DNA of 64,000 nucleotides from Microbispora siamensis (lineage in GTDB: Bacteria; Actinomycetota; Actinomycetes; Streptosporangiales; Streptosporangiaceae). Where the stretch lies: the NCBI RefSeq assembly GCF_016863095.1, contig NZ_BOOF01000001.1, forward strand, positions 124,001-188,000, in the 5' to 3' direction. The position numbers were made by a program, and so were the translations under genes. Positions 54,689-63,044 of this stretch are shown here, in pieces. The notes under the pieces were generated by a model. The model was not told where the DNA came from, searched no databases, and saw nothing but the letters and a program-made list of their open reading frames with translations. Numbering within the stretch: position 1 is the first letter of the stretch; every line of letters begins with the position of its first letter.

Positions 54689-57370
54689 TCAGTGGCCGGC
54701 GTCCTCCCAGGTGGTACCGACGCCCACGCTGACCTCCAGCGGCACGCTCAGGTCGTAGGCCCGGCACATCTGCGCGCGCACGACCTCGGTCAGCTCCTCC
54801 AGCTCGCCCGGCGCGACCTCGAACACCAGCTCGTCGTGGACCTGGAGCAGCATGCGGGAGCGCATGCCCTCGATCGCCTTCTGCACGTTCAGCATGGCGA
54901 CCTTGATGATGTCGGCGGCCGAGCCCTGGATGGGCGCGTTGAGCGCCATCCGCTCGGCCATCTCCCGGCGCTGCCGGTTGTCGCTGGTCAGGTCGGGCAG
55001 GTAGCGGCGGCGTCCGAGGATGGTCTCGGTGTAGCCGTCCTTGCGGGCCTGGGCGACGATCGACTCCAGGTAGTCGCGGACCCCGCCGAACTCCTCGAAG
55101 TACTCCTCCTTGAGGGCCCTGGCCTCCGCGACGGGGATGTTGAGCTGCCCCGACAGGCCGAAGTCGGACAGGCCGTAGGCCAGGCCGTAGTTCATGGCCT
55201 TGATCCGGGCGCGCAGGTCGGCGTCCACCTGCTCGGGGGGCAGGTCGAAGACACGGGACGCCGTCGCCTGGTGGAAGTCGTGGCCCGACTCGAAGGCCGC
55301 GATCAGCGACTCGTCCCGGGACAGGTGGGCCATGATCCGCAGCTCGATCTGGCTGTAGTCGGCCGTCAGCAGCGTGTCGTAGCCCTCCCCCACCACGAAG
55401 CCCTTGCGGATGCGCCGGCCCTCGACCGTGCGGATCGGGATGTTCTGCAGGTTGGGCTTCTCGCTCGACAGCCGCCCGGTGGCCGCCACGATCTGGTTGA
55501 ACGTGGTGTGGATCCGCCCGTCGTCGGCGATCTCCTTGATCAGGCCCTCGACCGTGGTGCGCAGCTTGGTCTGGTCGCGGTGGCGCAGCAGGATCACCGG
55601 CAGCTCGTTGTCGGTCTGCTGGGCCAGCCAGGCGAGCGCGTCGGCGTCGGTCGTGTAGCCCGTTTTGATCTTCTTGGTCTTGGGCAGGCCGAGCTTGCCG
55701 AACAGGATCTCCTGCAACTGCTTGGGCGAGCCGAGGTTGAACTGCTCCCCCACCGCCTGGTGGGCGGCCTCCACCGCCTGCTTGACGGCCGCGCCGAACT
55801 CGGCCTCCAGCGCCGCGAAGTACTGCCTGTCGGCGGCGATGCCGGCCCGCTCCATCTCGGCCAGCACCCGCACCAGCGGGAGCTCGACCTCGGTCACCAG
55901 CCGGGTGCCGCCGCGTTTGGACAGGTGGGCCTCCAGCGCGTCGGCCAGGTCGCGCACCGCCTGGGCCCGCAGCGCCAGATCCCGGGCCACGCCCTCGTCG
56001 GCGTCCTCGAACAGGGAGGTCTGCCCGCCGGGCGCGGACTCGGCCCGCAGCTCGCGATGCAGGTAGCGCAGAACCAGGTCGTCGAGCGGGAACGACCGCT
56101 GCCCCGGCATCGCGAGATACGCGGCGAGCGCCGTGTCGCAGGTGAGGCCGCGCAGGTCGTGCCCGTGGGCCCACAGCGCGAGCAGCGGCCCCTTGGCGTC
56201 GTGCACGGCCTTCGGCCTGTCGTCGTCGGCGAGCCAGGCGTGCAGCGCCGCCTCGTCCTCCTGGGTGAGACGCGTGGGGTCGAGGTAGGCGGCGCCGCCG
56301 GAAGAGGCGATCGCCAGGCCCTCGAACCGCCCGGTGCCGCTGCCGTACGCGCCCTGGAAGGCGAGCCCGGCGCGGTCCCCGGGGAGGGCGGCCAGCCAGC
56401 CGGCCACCTGGCCCGGCTCCAGCACGGTCACCTCGAGCTCGAAGCCCTCGCCCGCCTCCGGCTCGGTGGTGCCGAGGGTCTTGAACAGCCGCTCGCGCAG
56501 CTCGCCGCGGATCTGCAGCGAGTCGAGGAGCTTGTTGACCTCCTCGCGGTCCCACAGGCCCATGGTGAGCGAAGACACCTCGGCGTCGACCGGGGCGTCG
56601 CGCTTCAGCTCGGTCAGCATGCGGTTGTGGATCACCTGGCCGAGGTGCTCGCGGAGCTTGTCGCCGACCTTGCCCTTCACCTCGTCGGCCCGCCGGACCA
56701 GCTCGTCCAGCGAGCCGTACTCGGAGATCCACTTGGTGGCGGTCTTCTCCCCCACGCTCGGGATGCTCGGCAGGTTGTCGCTCGGGTCGCCGCGCAGGGC
56801 CGCGAAGTCCGGGTACTGCGCCGGGGTGAGGCCGTACTTCTCCATCACGGCCTCGGGGGTGAAGCGGGTCATGTCACTGATGCCCCGCCGGGTCATCAGC
56901 ACCGTGACCTTGTCGTCCACGAGCTGGAGCGCGTCGCGGTCGCCGGTCACGATGAGCACGTTCATGCCTTCGCCCGAGGCCCGCGTCGCCAGCGTCGCGA
57001 TCAGGTCGTCCGCCTCGAAGCCGGCCACGGACATGCGGGGGATCCGCAGCGCGTCGAGCAGTTCGAAGATGAGCTGCATCTGGCCGCGGAAGTCCTCGGG
57101 GGTCTCCGCCCTGTTGGCCTTGTAACCGTCGTACGCCTCGTGCCTGAAGGTCGGCTCGCTCCGGTCGAAGCAGACCGCGATGTGGCTCGGCTGCTCGTCG
57201 CGCAGGATGTTGGCCAGCATCGAGGTGAAGCCGTACACCGCCTCGGTGTGCTGGCCGTCGGTGGTCATGAGGTTCGCGTCCTTCAACGCGTAGAAGGCGC
57301 GATAAGCAAGAGAATGCCCATCCAGGAGCAACAGACACGGACGGGTGGGGGTCGCTTCACTCTTCGGCAC
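54689..57370 (-). CDS. polA: DNA polymerase I
   Basis: An 893-residue replication and repair polymerase. Residues 1-~300 are the 5'-3' exonuclease (LLLDGHSLAYRAFYAL; FEADDLIATLA). The middle proofreading-like domain lacks the acidic DxE motif (LAFQGAYGSG in its place), so 3'-5' exonuclease activity is probably absent, as in mycobacterial Pol I. The C-terminal polymerase has motif A LLTADYSQIELRIMA, the O-helix region RIKAMNYGLAYGLS and motif C LLQVHDELVFEV. It is divergent from the thioesterase gene. Confidence 0.97.
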   Translation of the reverse strand: MPKSEATPTRPCLLLLDGHSLAYRAFYALKDANLMTTDGQHTEAVYGFTSMLANILRDEQPSHIAVCFDRSEPTFRHEAYDGYKANRAETPEDFRGQMQLIFELLDALRIPRMSVAGFEADDLIATLATRASGEGMNVLIVTGDRDALQLVDDKVTVLMTRRGISDMTRFTPEAVMEKYGLTPAQYPDFAALRGDPSDNLPSIPSVGEKTATKWISEYGSLDELVRRADEVKGKVGDKLREHLGQVIHNRMLTELKRDAPVDAEVSSLTMGLWDREEVNKLLDSLQIRGELRERLFKTLGTTEPEAGEGFELEVTVLEPGQVAGWLAALPGDRAGLAFQGAYGSGTGRFEGLAIASSGGAAYLDPTRLTQEDEAALHAWLADDDRPKAVHDAKGPLLALWAHGHDLRGLTCDTALAAYLAMPGQRSFPLDDLVLRYLHRELRAESAPGGQTSLFEDADEGVARDLALRAQAVRDLADALEAHLSKRGGTRLVTEVELPLVRVLAEMERAGIAADRQYFAALEAEFGAAVKQAVEAAHQAVGEQFNLGSPKQLQEILFGKLGLPKTKKIKTGYTTDADALAWLAQQTDNELPVILLRHRDQTKLRTTVEGLIKEIADDGRIHTTFNQIVAATGRLSSEKPNLQNIPIRTVEGRRIRKGFVVGEGYDTLLTADYSQIELRIMAHLSRDESLIAAFESGHDFHQATASRVFDLPPEQVDADLRARIKAMNYGLAYGLSDFGLSGQLNIPVAEARALKEEYFEEFGGVRDYLESIVAQARKDGYTETILGRRRYLPDLTSDNRQRREMAERMALNAPIQGSAADIIKVAMLNVQKAIEGMRSRMLLQVHDELVFEVAPGELEELTEVVRAQMCRAYDLSVPLEVSVGVGTTWEDAGH

Positions 57371-57432
57371 ATCCGCAGCCTAGTCTCCCTGTACGACAGA
57401 AAACCCGTGCTCTTCCCACAGGAGGCGTCCCC

Positions 57433-57849
57433 TTGACCTTGACGAATCCCGAGGAGTTCGTGTCGTCGATGAACGCGCCCGGGGACCACCTGCACCAGCG
57501 GATGGGCATCGAGATCCTGGAGGCCAGCGCCGAGCGGGTGGTCGGCCGCATGCCCGTCAAGGGCAACACCCAGCCGTACGGGCTTCTGCACGGCGGCGCG
57601 TCCTGCGTGCTGGCCGAAACCCTCGGCTCGACCGGCGCCGCCCTGCACGCCGGCGCGGGCAGGATCGCCGTCGGCATCGAGATCAGCGCCACCCACCACC
57701 GCTCCGCCACCTCGGGGCACGTCACCGCCGTCGCCACCCGCGTGCACGCCGGGCGCACGCTCGCGACGTACGCCATCGAGATCACCGACGACGAGGGCCG
57801 GGCGGTCTGCACGGCCCGCCTGACCTGCATGCTGAGGGACGCTCGCTGA
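57433..57849 (+). CDS. PaaI-type hotdog thioesterase
   Basis: A 138-residue single hotdog domain. The substrate helix and catalytic region are GNTQPYGLLHGGASCVLAET, matching PaaI/YbgC-like acyl-CoA thioesterases. The start is TTG, preceded by AGGAGG at seven nucleotides. It likely hydrolyses an aromatic or medium-chain acyl-CoA. A 14-bp perfect hairpin follows the stop. Confidence 0.9.
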   Translation: MTLTNPEEFVSSMNAPGDHLHQRMGIEILEASAERVVGRMPVKGNTQPYGLLHGGASCVLAETLGSTGAALHAGAGRIAVGIEISATHHRSATSGHVTAVATRVHAGRTLATYAIEITDDEGRAVCTARLTCMLRDAR

Positions 57850-57854
57850 GGCCG

Positions 57855-57889
57855 GGAGGCTCGCGGGCCGTGCTCGCCCGCGAGCCTCC
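57855..57889 (+). terminator. Hairpin after thioesterase gene
   Basis: GGAGGCTCGCGGGC (57855-57868) and GCCCGCGAGCCTCC (57876-57889) form a perfect 14-bp stem with a 7-nt loop, six nucleotides after the stop. It lacks a U-tract, as is common in high-GC actinomycetes. Confidence 0.7.
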
Positions 57890-58159
57890 GGGGCAAGCAC
57901 CACGAAAACCCCTTACGACGCATTGGGCCTTATAGCGGAACGGCTTGCGACTCTCTTTGCACGGGAGTCGCTCCGGTCGCTACCGTTGTGGCTCCAGAGC
58001 CCGTGGGAGACCGAGTAGACAACGTGCGGAGCCGGGGAAGCTGTGTACGGTCCCAAAGGTCCTCCCACGGGCTCACGCTCTTCCACAGCACCGACCCTCC
58101 GGTTGACTCCTTACATGCCCTGACCTGCGAACCCTTTCTCACGTCAGTGACACACCATG

Positions 58160-58175
58160 GTCACCAATTGGTGAC
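58160..58175. promoter_or_regulatory. 16-bp perfect palindrome upstream of livH
   Basis: GTCACCAATTGGTGAC is fully self-complementary with no spacer and lies 124 nt before the TTG start of livH. It has the form of an operator for a dimeric repressor or activator; the regulator was not identified and is not encoded next door. Confidence 0.6.
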
Positions 58176-58298
58176 GAACAACCCCGAAACGGGCGTCTCA
58201 GGCTTATGCTCCGGCCACAACATCGCAGCAACCTCGCGATGTTGCGCGTCCGCAGTGGGGGGCACGACCCCGCCATGACCTGAACAGAGGGAGCACCA

Positions 58299-59585
58299 TT
58301 GCGCAGAGCCGTGATCGCGTTCACGGCCTTCCTGGGTGGAATCGTCTTTCTGCTCTCCTCCCCCGCCTGGGCGGACGGGGAGGCGTTGAAGGGCACACTC
58401 CAAAACCAAGGCCAGCCGGTGAACGGCGTGAAGATCAGCGTGGCGGGCGAAGACGGCAAACCCGTCGGGGACGCCACCACGGGTGCGGACGGCAAGTGGG
58501 AGGTGCCGGTCCCCAAGGCGGGCAAATACAAGGTCACGCTTGACCAGGCGACGCTCCCCAAGGGGATCGCGCTGAAGTTCCAGAACCGGGCCACCCTGGA
58601 CGTGCAGGTCTACGAGGGCAGCGAGCGCAACGTCCTGTTCGCCCTCGCCCCCGCCGGCCAGCAGGGCGGGGCCGCCACGCCCGCCTCGTCGGACTCCTCC
58701 TCCTTCTGGGACCGGGTCGCCCAGCTCACCTTCGAGGGCTTCAACCTCGGGCTCATCATCGCCCTCGCGGCCATGGGCCTGTCCCTGGTGTTCGGCACCA
58801 CCGGGCTCACCAACTTCGCGCACGGCGAGTTGCTCACGTTCGGCGCGATGTGCGCCTACTTCTTCAACGTGGTCGTGGGACTCCCGCTCATCTGGGCCGC
58901 GGTGATCTCGGTCGTGATCGGCGGGGCCTTCGGATACAGCCAGGACCGGTTCTTCTGGGGAGTGCTGCGCAGACGGGGCAGCAGCCTGGTCGCCATGATG
59001 ATCATCTCGATCGGCCTGGCCCTGTTCCTCCGCTACGTCTTCCTGTTCTTCTTCGGCGGCGAGGGCGCTCCGTACGCGGACTACAACGCCCAGCCCGGCA
59101 TCCAGGTGGGCCCGATCTCCGCCGCGCCGAAGAACTTCATCGCGATGGGCATCGAGCTCGCCGTGCTCGTGATCGTCGGGCTCGCGCTCCTCAAGACCCG
59201 CGTCGGCAAGGCCGCCAGGGCCGTCGCCGACAACCCCGCGCTCGCGGCCTCCTCCGGCATCAACGTCGACGGCGTCATCCGGATCATCTGGACCGTCGGC
59301 GGCGCCATCGCGTCGCTCGCGGGCGTCATGCTCGGCCTGTCGCAGAACGTCAGCTTCCAGATGGGCTTCCAGATCCTGCTGCTCGTCTTCGCGGGGGTCA
59401 CCCTCGGCGGCCTCGGCACCGCCTTCGGCGCCCTCGTCGGCTCCATCGTCGTCGGCCTGTTCATCCAGCTGTCCACCGTCGTGGTGCCGACCGAGCTGAA
59501 GACCGTCGGCGCGCTGCTGGTGCTCATCCTCGTCATGCTCTTCCGGCCACAGGGCATCCTCGGCCGGCGCGAGCGCATCGGCTGA
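58299..59585 (+). CDS. livH: LivH-type ABC permease with N-terminal exported Ig-like domain
   Basis: 428 residues, longer than the ~290-310 of typical LivH. A signal-like segment (VIAFTAFLGGIVFLLSSPAW) is followed by an ~85-residue beta-sandwich of carboxypeptidase-regulatory/transthyretin type (GVKISVAGEDGKPVGD, WEVPVPKAGKYKVTL). A linker leads to the permease core (LALAAMGLSLVFG-like segment, TGLTNFAHGELLTFGAM, VTLGGLGTAFGALVGS). It forms the channel with LivM. TTG start with GAGGGAG upstream. First gene of livHMGF. Confidence 0.88.
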   Translation: MRRAVIAFTAFLGGIVFLLSSPAWADGEALKGTLQNQGQPVNGVKISVAGEDGKPVGDATTGADGKWEVPVPKAGKYKVTLDQATLPKGIALKFQNRATLDVQVYEGSERNVLFALAPAGQQGGAATPASSDSSSFWDRVAQLTFEGFNLGLIIALAAMGLSLVFGTTGLTNFAHGELLTFGAMCAYFFNVVVGLPLIWAAVISVVIGGAFGYSQDRFFWGVLRRRGSSLVAMMIISIGLALFLRYVFLFFFGGEGAPYADYNAQPGIQVGPISAAPKNFIAMGIELAVLVIVGLALLKTRVGKAARAVADNPALAASSGINVDGVIRIIWTVGGAIASLAGVMLGLSQNVSFQMGFQILLLVFAGVTLGGLGTAFGALVGSIVVGLFIQLSTVVVPTELKTVGALLVLILVMLFRPQGILGRRERIG

Positions 59586-59598
59586 TCGGAGACCACAC

Positions 59599-60588
59599 GT
59601 GGACTGGAACACCATCTTCGTCACCACGGTCAAGGCCTCGATCGGCCTGGAGACCGTCGTCTACGCGCTCGCCGCGATCGGCGTCAACATCCAGTTCGGC
59701 TACGCCGGGCTGCTCAACTTCGGCCAGGCGGCCTTCCTCGGCGTCGCCGCGTACGGCATGGCCGTCACCGTTGCCACCTTCCACCTGCCGTTCTGGCTCG
59801 GCATCCTGATCGGCCTGGCGGCCACCATCGTGCTGGCCTTCCTGCTCGGCATCCCCACCCTGCGGCTGCGCGCCGACTATCTCGCCATCGTCACCATCGC
59901 GGCGGCCGAGATCGTCCGGCTCGTCTTCAGATCGGTGAAGTTCAGCAGCGTCTTCGGCGGCTCGGACGGCCGGCAGAACTTCTCCGGCGACTTCTTCGCG
60001 ATGAACCCCTACTCCCCCGGCACGTACGGCATCGGCCCGATCAGCTTCAACGAACGGGTGACGTGGGTGCTGACGGTCGGCTGGGTGCTCATCGCGATCG
60101 CCTGCGGGCTGGTCTACCTGCTCATGAAGAGCCCGTGGGGCCGCGTGCTCAAGGCCATCCGCGAGGACGAGGACGCCGTGCGCAGCCTCGGCAAGAACGT
60201 CTTCTCCTACAAGATGCAGGCGCTCGTGCTCGGCGGCGTCGTCGGCTGCCTCGGCGGCTTCCTGTTCGCGCTCGGCCAGGCGTCGGTGCAGCCCGACCTG
60301 TTCAGCACCGAGTTCACCTTCTACGCGTACACGATCGTGATCCTCGGCGGCGCGGCCCGCGTCTTCAGCCCCGTCGTCGGCGCCGCGATCTTCTGGGTGC
60401 TGCTGGTCTTCGTCGGGAACACGCTCAGCGAGGCCGTGAGCGCCGGGCTGCTCCCCTCGTTGTTCACCGTGAACAACATCGGCGCGGTCCGCTTCATGCT
60501 GGTCGGTCTCGGCCTGATGCTCCTGCTCATCTTCCGGCCTCAGGGCATCTTCGGTGACAAGAGGGAGATCGCGCTCGATGCACGCTGA
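59599..60588 (+). CDS. livM: LivM-type branched-chain amino acid ABC permease
   Basis: A 329-residue inner-membrane permease with about 9-10 TMs. Conserved stretches are FGYAGLLNFGQAAFLGVAAY and the coupling region RVLKAIREDEDAVRSLGKNV, which contacts the ATPases. GTG start, 13 nt after livH. It forms the translocation pore with LivH for leucine/isoleucine/valine-type substrates or related amides; exact substrate is unproven. The livG start lies within its last codons. Confidence 0.92.
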   Translation: MDWNTIFVTTVKASIGLETVVYALAAIGVNIQFGYAGLLNFGQAAFLGVAAYGMAVTVATFHLPFWLGILIGLAATIVLAFLLGIPTLRLRADYLAIVTIAAAEIVRLVFRSVKFSSVFGGSDGRQNFSGDFFAMNPYSPGTYGIGPISFNERVTWVLTVGWVLIAIACGLVYLLMKSPWGRVLKAIREDEDAVRSLGKNVFSYKMQALVLGGVVGCLGGFLFALGQASVQPDLFSTEFTFYAYTIVILGGAARVFSPVVGAAIFWVLLVFVGNTLSEAVSAGLLPSLFTVNNIGAVRFMLVGLGLMLLLIFRPQGIFGDKREIALDAR

Positions 60589-61507
60589 CACCACCCCGAC
60601 CAGGAAGGCGGCGGCGCTGGCCGCCTTCGCGGGCCTCGATCACGAGCCCGGCGTGCCCAAGCCCGACCCCATCCTGGTCGTCGACAAGGTCGTACGCCGG
60701 TTCGGCGGCCTCACCGCCGTCAACGTCGACCACGTGGAGATCCAGCGCGGCTCGATCACCGCGCTCATCGGCCCGAACGGCGCCGGCAAGACCACGTTCT
60801 TCAACCAGCTCACCGGCTTCGACAGCGCCGACGAGGGGTCCTGGACCTTCAACGGCAAGCAGCTCAAGGGCGTGCCCGCGCACCGGGTGGCCCGTGCGGG
60901 CATGGTCCGCACGTTCCAGCTCACCAAGGCCCTGTCGAAGCTCACCGTGATGGAGAACATGCGGCTCGGCGCGCAGAACCAGCGCGGGGAGAACTTCTTC
61001 CGCGCGCTGATCCCGGGCAGCTGGCGCCGCCAGGAGGACGAGATCACCGAGCGCGCCGAGGAGCTCCTCGAGCGGTTCAAGCTCGCCGCCAAGCGCGACG
61101 ACTTCGCCGGCTCGCTGTCCGGCGGCCAGCGCAAGCTGCTGGAGATGGCGCGGGCCCTCATGGTCGGCCCCGAGCTGGTCATGCTGGACGAGCCCATGGC
61201 GGGCGTGAACCCGGCCCTGACCCAGTCGCTCCTCGGGCACGTGAAAGACCTGCGCGAGGAGGGCATGACCGTGCTCTTCGTGGAGCACGACATGGACATG
61301 GTCCGCGACATCAGCGACTGGGTCGTCGTGATGGCCCAGGGCGCCGTGATCGCGGAGGGACCGCCGGACACCATCATGTCGGACCCGCGCGTGGTCGACG
61401 CCTACCTGGGCGCCCACCACGACGCTCCGATGTCCGCCGAGGAGTTCGAGGAGCAGCTGCAGGAGGCCGAGGCCGAGCTGGAGTCCGAGATCGAGGAGAA
61501 GGCATGA
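60578..61507 (+). CDS. livG: LivG-type ABC ATPase
   Basis: A 309-residue ATPase: Walker A LIGPNGAGKTTFFNQL, the LivG-specific RTFQLTKALSKLTVMENM, signature GSLSGGQRKLLEMARAL, Walker B LVMLDEPMAGVNP, and a switch His in VLFVEHDMDMV. A ~35-residue N-terminal leader and an acidic C-terminal tail (EEQLQEAEAELESEIEEK) are extra. The ATG at 60578 overlaps the livM stop by 11 nt and GAGGGAG lies ten nucleotides upstream. It energises branched-chain amino-acid uptake. Confidence 0.94.
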   Translation: MHADTTPTRKAAALAAFAGLDHEPGVPKPDPILVVDKVVRRFGGLTAVNVDHVEIQRGSITALIGPNGAGKTTFFNQLTGFDSADEGSWTFNGKQLKGVPAHRVARAGMVRTFQLTKALSKLTVMENMRLGAQNQRGENFFRALIPGSWRRQEDEITERAEELLERFKLAAKRDDFAGSLSGGQRKLLEMARALMVGPELVMLDEPMAGVNPALTQSLLGHVKDLREEGMTVLFVEHDMDMVRDISDWVVVMAQGAVIAEGPPDTIMSDPRVVDAYLGAHHDAPMSAEEFEEQLQEAEAELESEIEEKA

Positions 61508-62376
61508 CCGCCCCCACGCCGGAAAACCACGCAGAGCCGGACCGCGTCCCCACGCGGGACGAGCCCGGGCCGGTCACGGCGGCGGACGAGGACGGCGCCG
61601 AGCCCGTCTCGCGGGCGGCCGTCGTCGACCGCTCCGACCACCTCGCAGGAGCCGAGAGCGCGCTGCTGCGGGCCGACGAGCTGTACGCCGGCTACATCCC
61701 CGGCGTCAACATCCTCAACGGCGCCGACCTGTACGTGAAGAAGGGCGAGCTGATCGGCATCATCGGCCCGAACGGCGCCGGAAAGTCGACCCTGCTCAAG
61801 ACCCTGTTCGGGCTCGTGCCGGTGCGCAGCGGCTCGGTCACCTTGAACGGCGAGGACATCACCAACCTCAAGGCGCACACGCTGGTGGCCCGCGGGGTCG
61901 GCTACGTCCCGCAGACGAACAACGTCTTCCCCAGCCTCACGATCGAGGAGAACCTGGAGATGGGCGCCTTCCAGGTGCCCGGCAAGTTCAAGGAGCGGTT
62001 CGAGTTCGTCTGCGAGATCTTCCCCGCCCTCCGGGAGCGCCGCAAGCAGCGCGCCGGCTCGCTGTCCGGCGGTGAGCGGCAGATGGTCGCCATGGGCCGG
62101 GCGCTCATGACCGAGCCGTCGGTCCTGCTGCTGGACGAGCCGTCCGCGGGCCTGTCGCCCAAGCTGCAGGACCTGGTCTTCATCCAGGCCCAGCAGATCA
62201 ACAAGGCCGGCGTCACGGTGATCATGGTAGAGCAGAACGCCCGCCGCTGCCTGCAGATCTGCCACCGGGGCTACGTGCTCGACCAGGGCCGCAACGCCTA
62301 CATGGCGAGCGGTCGCGACCTGATCAACGACCCGAAGGTCATCCAGCTCTACCTGGGCACGCTCGCCCGGGCCTGA
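61504..62376 (+). CDS. livF: LivF-type ABC ATPase
   Basis: A 290-residue ATPase partner of LivG. Walker A IIGPNGAGKSTLLKTL, VGYVPQTNNVFPSLTIEENL, signature GSLSGGERQMVAMGRAL and Walker B VLLLDEPSAGLSP are intact. The first ~55 residues form an unusual acidic, Pro-rich extension before the ATPase core. It overlaps livG by 4 nt (ATGA). A long hairpin right after the stop ends the operon. Confidence 0.94.
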   Translation: MTAPTPENHAEPDRVPTRDEPGPVTAADEDGAEPVSRAAVVDRSDHLAGAESALLRADELYAGYIPGVNILNGADLYVKKGELIGIIGPNGAGKSTLLKTLFGLVPVRSGSVTLNGEDITNLKAHTLVARGVGYVPQTNNVFPSLTIEENLEMGAFQVPGKFKERFEFVCEIFPALRERRKQRAGSLSGGERQMVAMGRALMTEPSVLLLDEPSAGLSPKLQDLVFIQAQQINKAGVTVIMVEQNARRCLQICHRGYVLDQGRNAYMASGRDLINDPKVIQLYLGTLARA

Positions 62377-62386
62377 GCCGCTCTCC

Positions 62387-62419
62387 GAGGGCCCCGGCGG
62401 AGCCTCCGCCGGGGCCCTC
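62387..62419 (+). terminator. livHMGF terminator hairpin
   Basis: GAGGGCCCCGGCGGAG (62387-62402) is perfectly complementary to 62404-62419, giving a stem of about 14-15 bp with a minimal loop, 11 nt after the livF stop. Sequence after it becomes T-richer (TCGTCGTATGTCTGTG). Confidence 0.8.
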
Positions 62420-62471
62420 GTCGTATGTCTGTGACCGTATTTCCACCTGATCGGCAACCGGCGGGGTGACA

Positions 62472-62969
62472 ATGAGCCGTATGACCCGAACCCCCCTCCG
62501 GGCGGCGCTGGTCGTCCCGGCGCTCGCGATCGGCCTGTCCGCCTGCCAGTCGCCGTCCCCTGATCCCACGACCTCGGCGGGCGCCGCCTCGTCCACCGTG
62601 TCATCCGCCGGGGCCGCGTCCGGCAAGACCAGCGGCGCGGTCTACGTCACGGGCGCGAAGGCCGGAGACGACCCCTGCGCCCGCGTCGTGTCCGCTATCG
62701 GCTACCTGGGGCTGTCGCTGCTGCCCGCGGGACAGGAGGAGGCCCAGCACTGGGACGGGGACGTACGCGGCCGTTTCGGCTATCTGCGCGGCACGCTGGA
62801 GATGTACGGCCCCCATCTGCCGGCCTCGGCCTCGGCCGCCGTCGCGACCATCGACGGCGTCGCCGAGACCCTGTCCCGGGCCGACACGGCCGGTTCCCGG
62901 CGTCCGGACCTGCTCCGCCGCTATCGCAAGGCGTCCGCCGCCGTCCTCACCGCCTGCGGCCGTTCCTGA
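62472..62969 (+). CDS. Putative lipoprotein, unknown function
   Basis: A 165-residue exported protein with a signal peptide ending in the lipobox LSAC, a Ser/Thr/Ala-rich linker and a small C-terminal domain with two Cys (GDDPCARVVSAIGYL and LTACGRS) that may pair. GGGG lies six nucleotides before this ATG; an ATG three codons later also fits. It is placed between the liv operon and the livK-type gene, but no link to transport is evident from sequence. Confidence 0.7.
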   Translation: MSRMTRTPLRAALVVPALAIGLSACQSPSPDPTTSAGAASSTVSSAGAASGKTSGAVYVTGAKAGDDPCARVVSAIGYLGLSLLPAGQEEAQHWDGDVRGRFGYLRGTLEMYGPHLPASASAAVATIDGVAETLSRADTAGSRRPDLLRRYRKASAAVLTACGRS

Positions 62970-63004
62970 CCCCGGGGGCGTCCCCCACTTCCGGTGGACG
63001 CGGA

Positions 63005-63033
63005 AAGGGCCCGCTCCATGGGAGCGGGCCCTT
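63005..63033. terminator. Bidirectional terminator
   Basis: AAGGGCCCGCTCC (63005-63017) pairs with GGAGCGGGCCCTT (63021-63033) around ATG. It sits between the convergent lipoprotein and livK-type genes and could serve both strands. Confidence 0.85.
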
Positions 63034-63044
63034 CGTGCTCGCGA

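Larger units (their letters stand above)
57850..58298 (+). other. 449-bp livH leader/intergenic region rich in inverted repeats
   Basis: No convincing gene. After the thioesterase terminator there are three paired-arm structures: GCGACTC/GAGTCGC (57947-57953, 57965-57971); a 13-bp pair GAGCCCGTGGGAG/CTCCCACGGGCTC (57997-58009, 58062-58074) with a 52-nt spacer; and CAACATCGC/GCGATGTTG (58218-58226, 58236-58244). A separate 16-bp palindrome lies at 58160-58175. Together they suggest an operator plus a structured leader controlling the liv operon. Confidence 0.55.

Noticed and set aside
57988..58278. A 96-codon plus-strand frame upstream of livH
   Set aside because: It crosses the inverted repeats and palindrome, has no SD and looks like leader sequence.
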